Source: Anticarsia gemmatalis (taxonomy: Eukaryota > Arthropoda > Insecta > Lepidoptera > Erebidae). Taken from it: DNA of 64,000 nucleotides. Below, in pieces: positions 63,351 through 64,000 of the stretch. Under the pieces are notes generated by a model that was not told where the DNA came from, did not search any database, and saw nothing but the letters and a program-made list of their open reading frames with translations. The stretch lies in assembly GCF_050436995.1 (NCBI RefSeq), contig NC_134766.1, positions 6,510,001 through 6,574,000 of the forward strand, written 5' to 3'. A program made the position numbers and the translations under genes. Numbering within the stretch: position 1 is the stretch's first letter; every line of letters begins with the position of its first letter.

Positions 63351-64000
63351 TTTATTGAGATTAACCACAGATTATGGAATAGTTTTTACATAAAGATCTA
63401 CATTTTCATTGCAATAATGTTCTTATTTGCAGACATGTGTACTATAAATTAAATTAAATCAGTAGGTATGTAATGTGTAGATTAGTAATTATTGAATAAA
63501 TAATTGTGGTAAAACGGAGACTTTTATTACATGGATAACAAATTTTTTTTTTTTTTGGTCTACGTTAATTAATAGAGATGAAATGACTCCAGAGTCATGT
63601 TTGGTTAGAATTTAAGGCAGCTGGCGACCTTATCATATTTTTAATAACTTTTAATAAGGAAACCCGTAGTATTCTCTTTTCAGGTCCGCCCAATTCATCA
63701 CAAACTACAAAAAAGCTGAACAAAACTTTTTGCGATTGGCGACATAATAATTAACAGCGCTACGAAAATCGGTGTTAAACCATTATCAAACGGCAACAAA
63801 ACTTGAATGAAAACAGTCTAATAATTTAACAAGCTCCCAGCTTTTCAGCTCAGTTCGTAACAACAACGTCTGCAATCCATTGCAAATTAATCCCCCGTTG
63901 GGTTAACTTTAACGTCGATCGTAACTTGTGCATCGAACACATAGGTATTCGTGGCTCAGTGCCGGTATAATCGTATTGGAACGCGTCGGCAAACAATAAG
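63351..64000. other. AT-rich DNA at the window end
   Basis: No supported feature. If 63288 is a real gene start, this would be its first intron or 5' UTR. Confidence 0.35.

Overview
The window looks like genomic DNA of a moth or butterfly (Lepidoptera). It is AT-rich, has short GT-AG introns, and is crowded with repeats I recognise from that order: Helitron-like elements that start TC-TATACTAATATTATAAA and end GGTCAGCTAG, SINE/LINE tails with 'cccagcagtgggac', and other dispersed families. No rRNA, true tRNA or CRISPR is present. Only three host-type protein genes can be supported; the rest is intergenic DNA, introns and transposon debris.

Layout. 1-32.6 kb has no recognisable host gene. It holds Helitron-like copies, 5S-rRNA-derived SINEs, a LINE C-terminal fragment (9.6-10.4 kb), small palindromic MITEs and a 370-413 bp tandem repeat (19.5-20.4 kb). 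At 30.8-32.6 kb there is a run of same-orientation CTCF-like motifs. 32.9-36.6 kb is a two-exon ZAD-C2H2 zinc finger gene (38 + 691 residues, 12 fingers) whose 3' flank carries nested hAT-like insertions. At 40.3-41.1 kb, on the minus strand, is a small two-exon gene with a BESS-like motif and an 84-nt in-frame intron. 43.6-45.3 kb is an intact single-exon Tigger/jerky-like gene (573 aa) in which the third catalytic Asp is His; it is probably domesticated.

41.9-52.9 kb around this Tigger-like gene is the most unusual part. It contains many diverged copies of a short module, TACYAGG-N15-AGG with an almost invariant spacer length. Three further copies lie on the minus strand at 8.3 and 26 kb. 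The array is interrupted by a young 518-bp element with 61-bp terminal inverted repeats and a MADF remnant, by a 2.2-kb inverted-repeat element with a dead RTE retrotransposon inside, and by a nearly perfect 192-bp-arm inverted repeat. 53-64 kb returns to repeats mixed with several short GC-rich islands, which may be promoters or first exons of genes that extend outside the window.

The three genes share no obvious pathway. All three encode, or resemble, nuclear DNA-binding proteins (ZAD-C2H2, BESS-like, CENP-B/pogo-type). Whether any of them reads the module array is speculation, but it can be tested. All repeat searches were done by eye and are likely incomplete.
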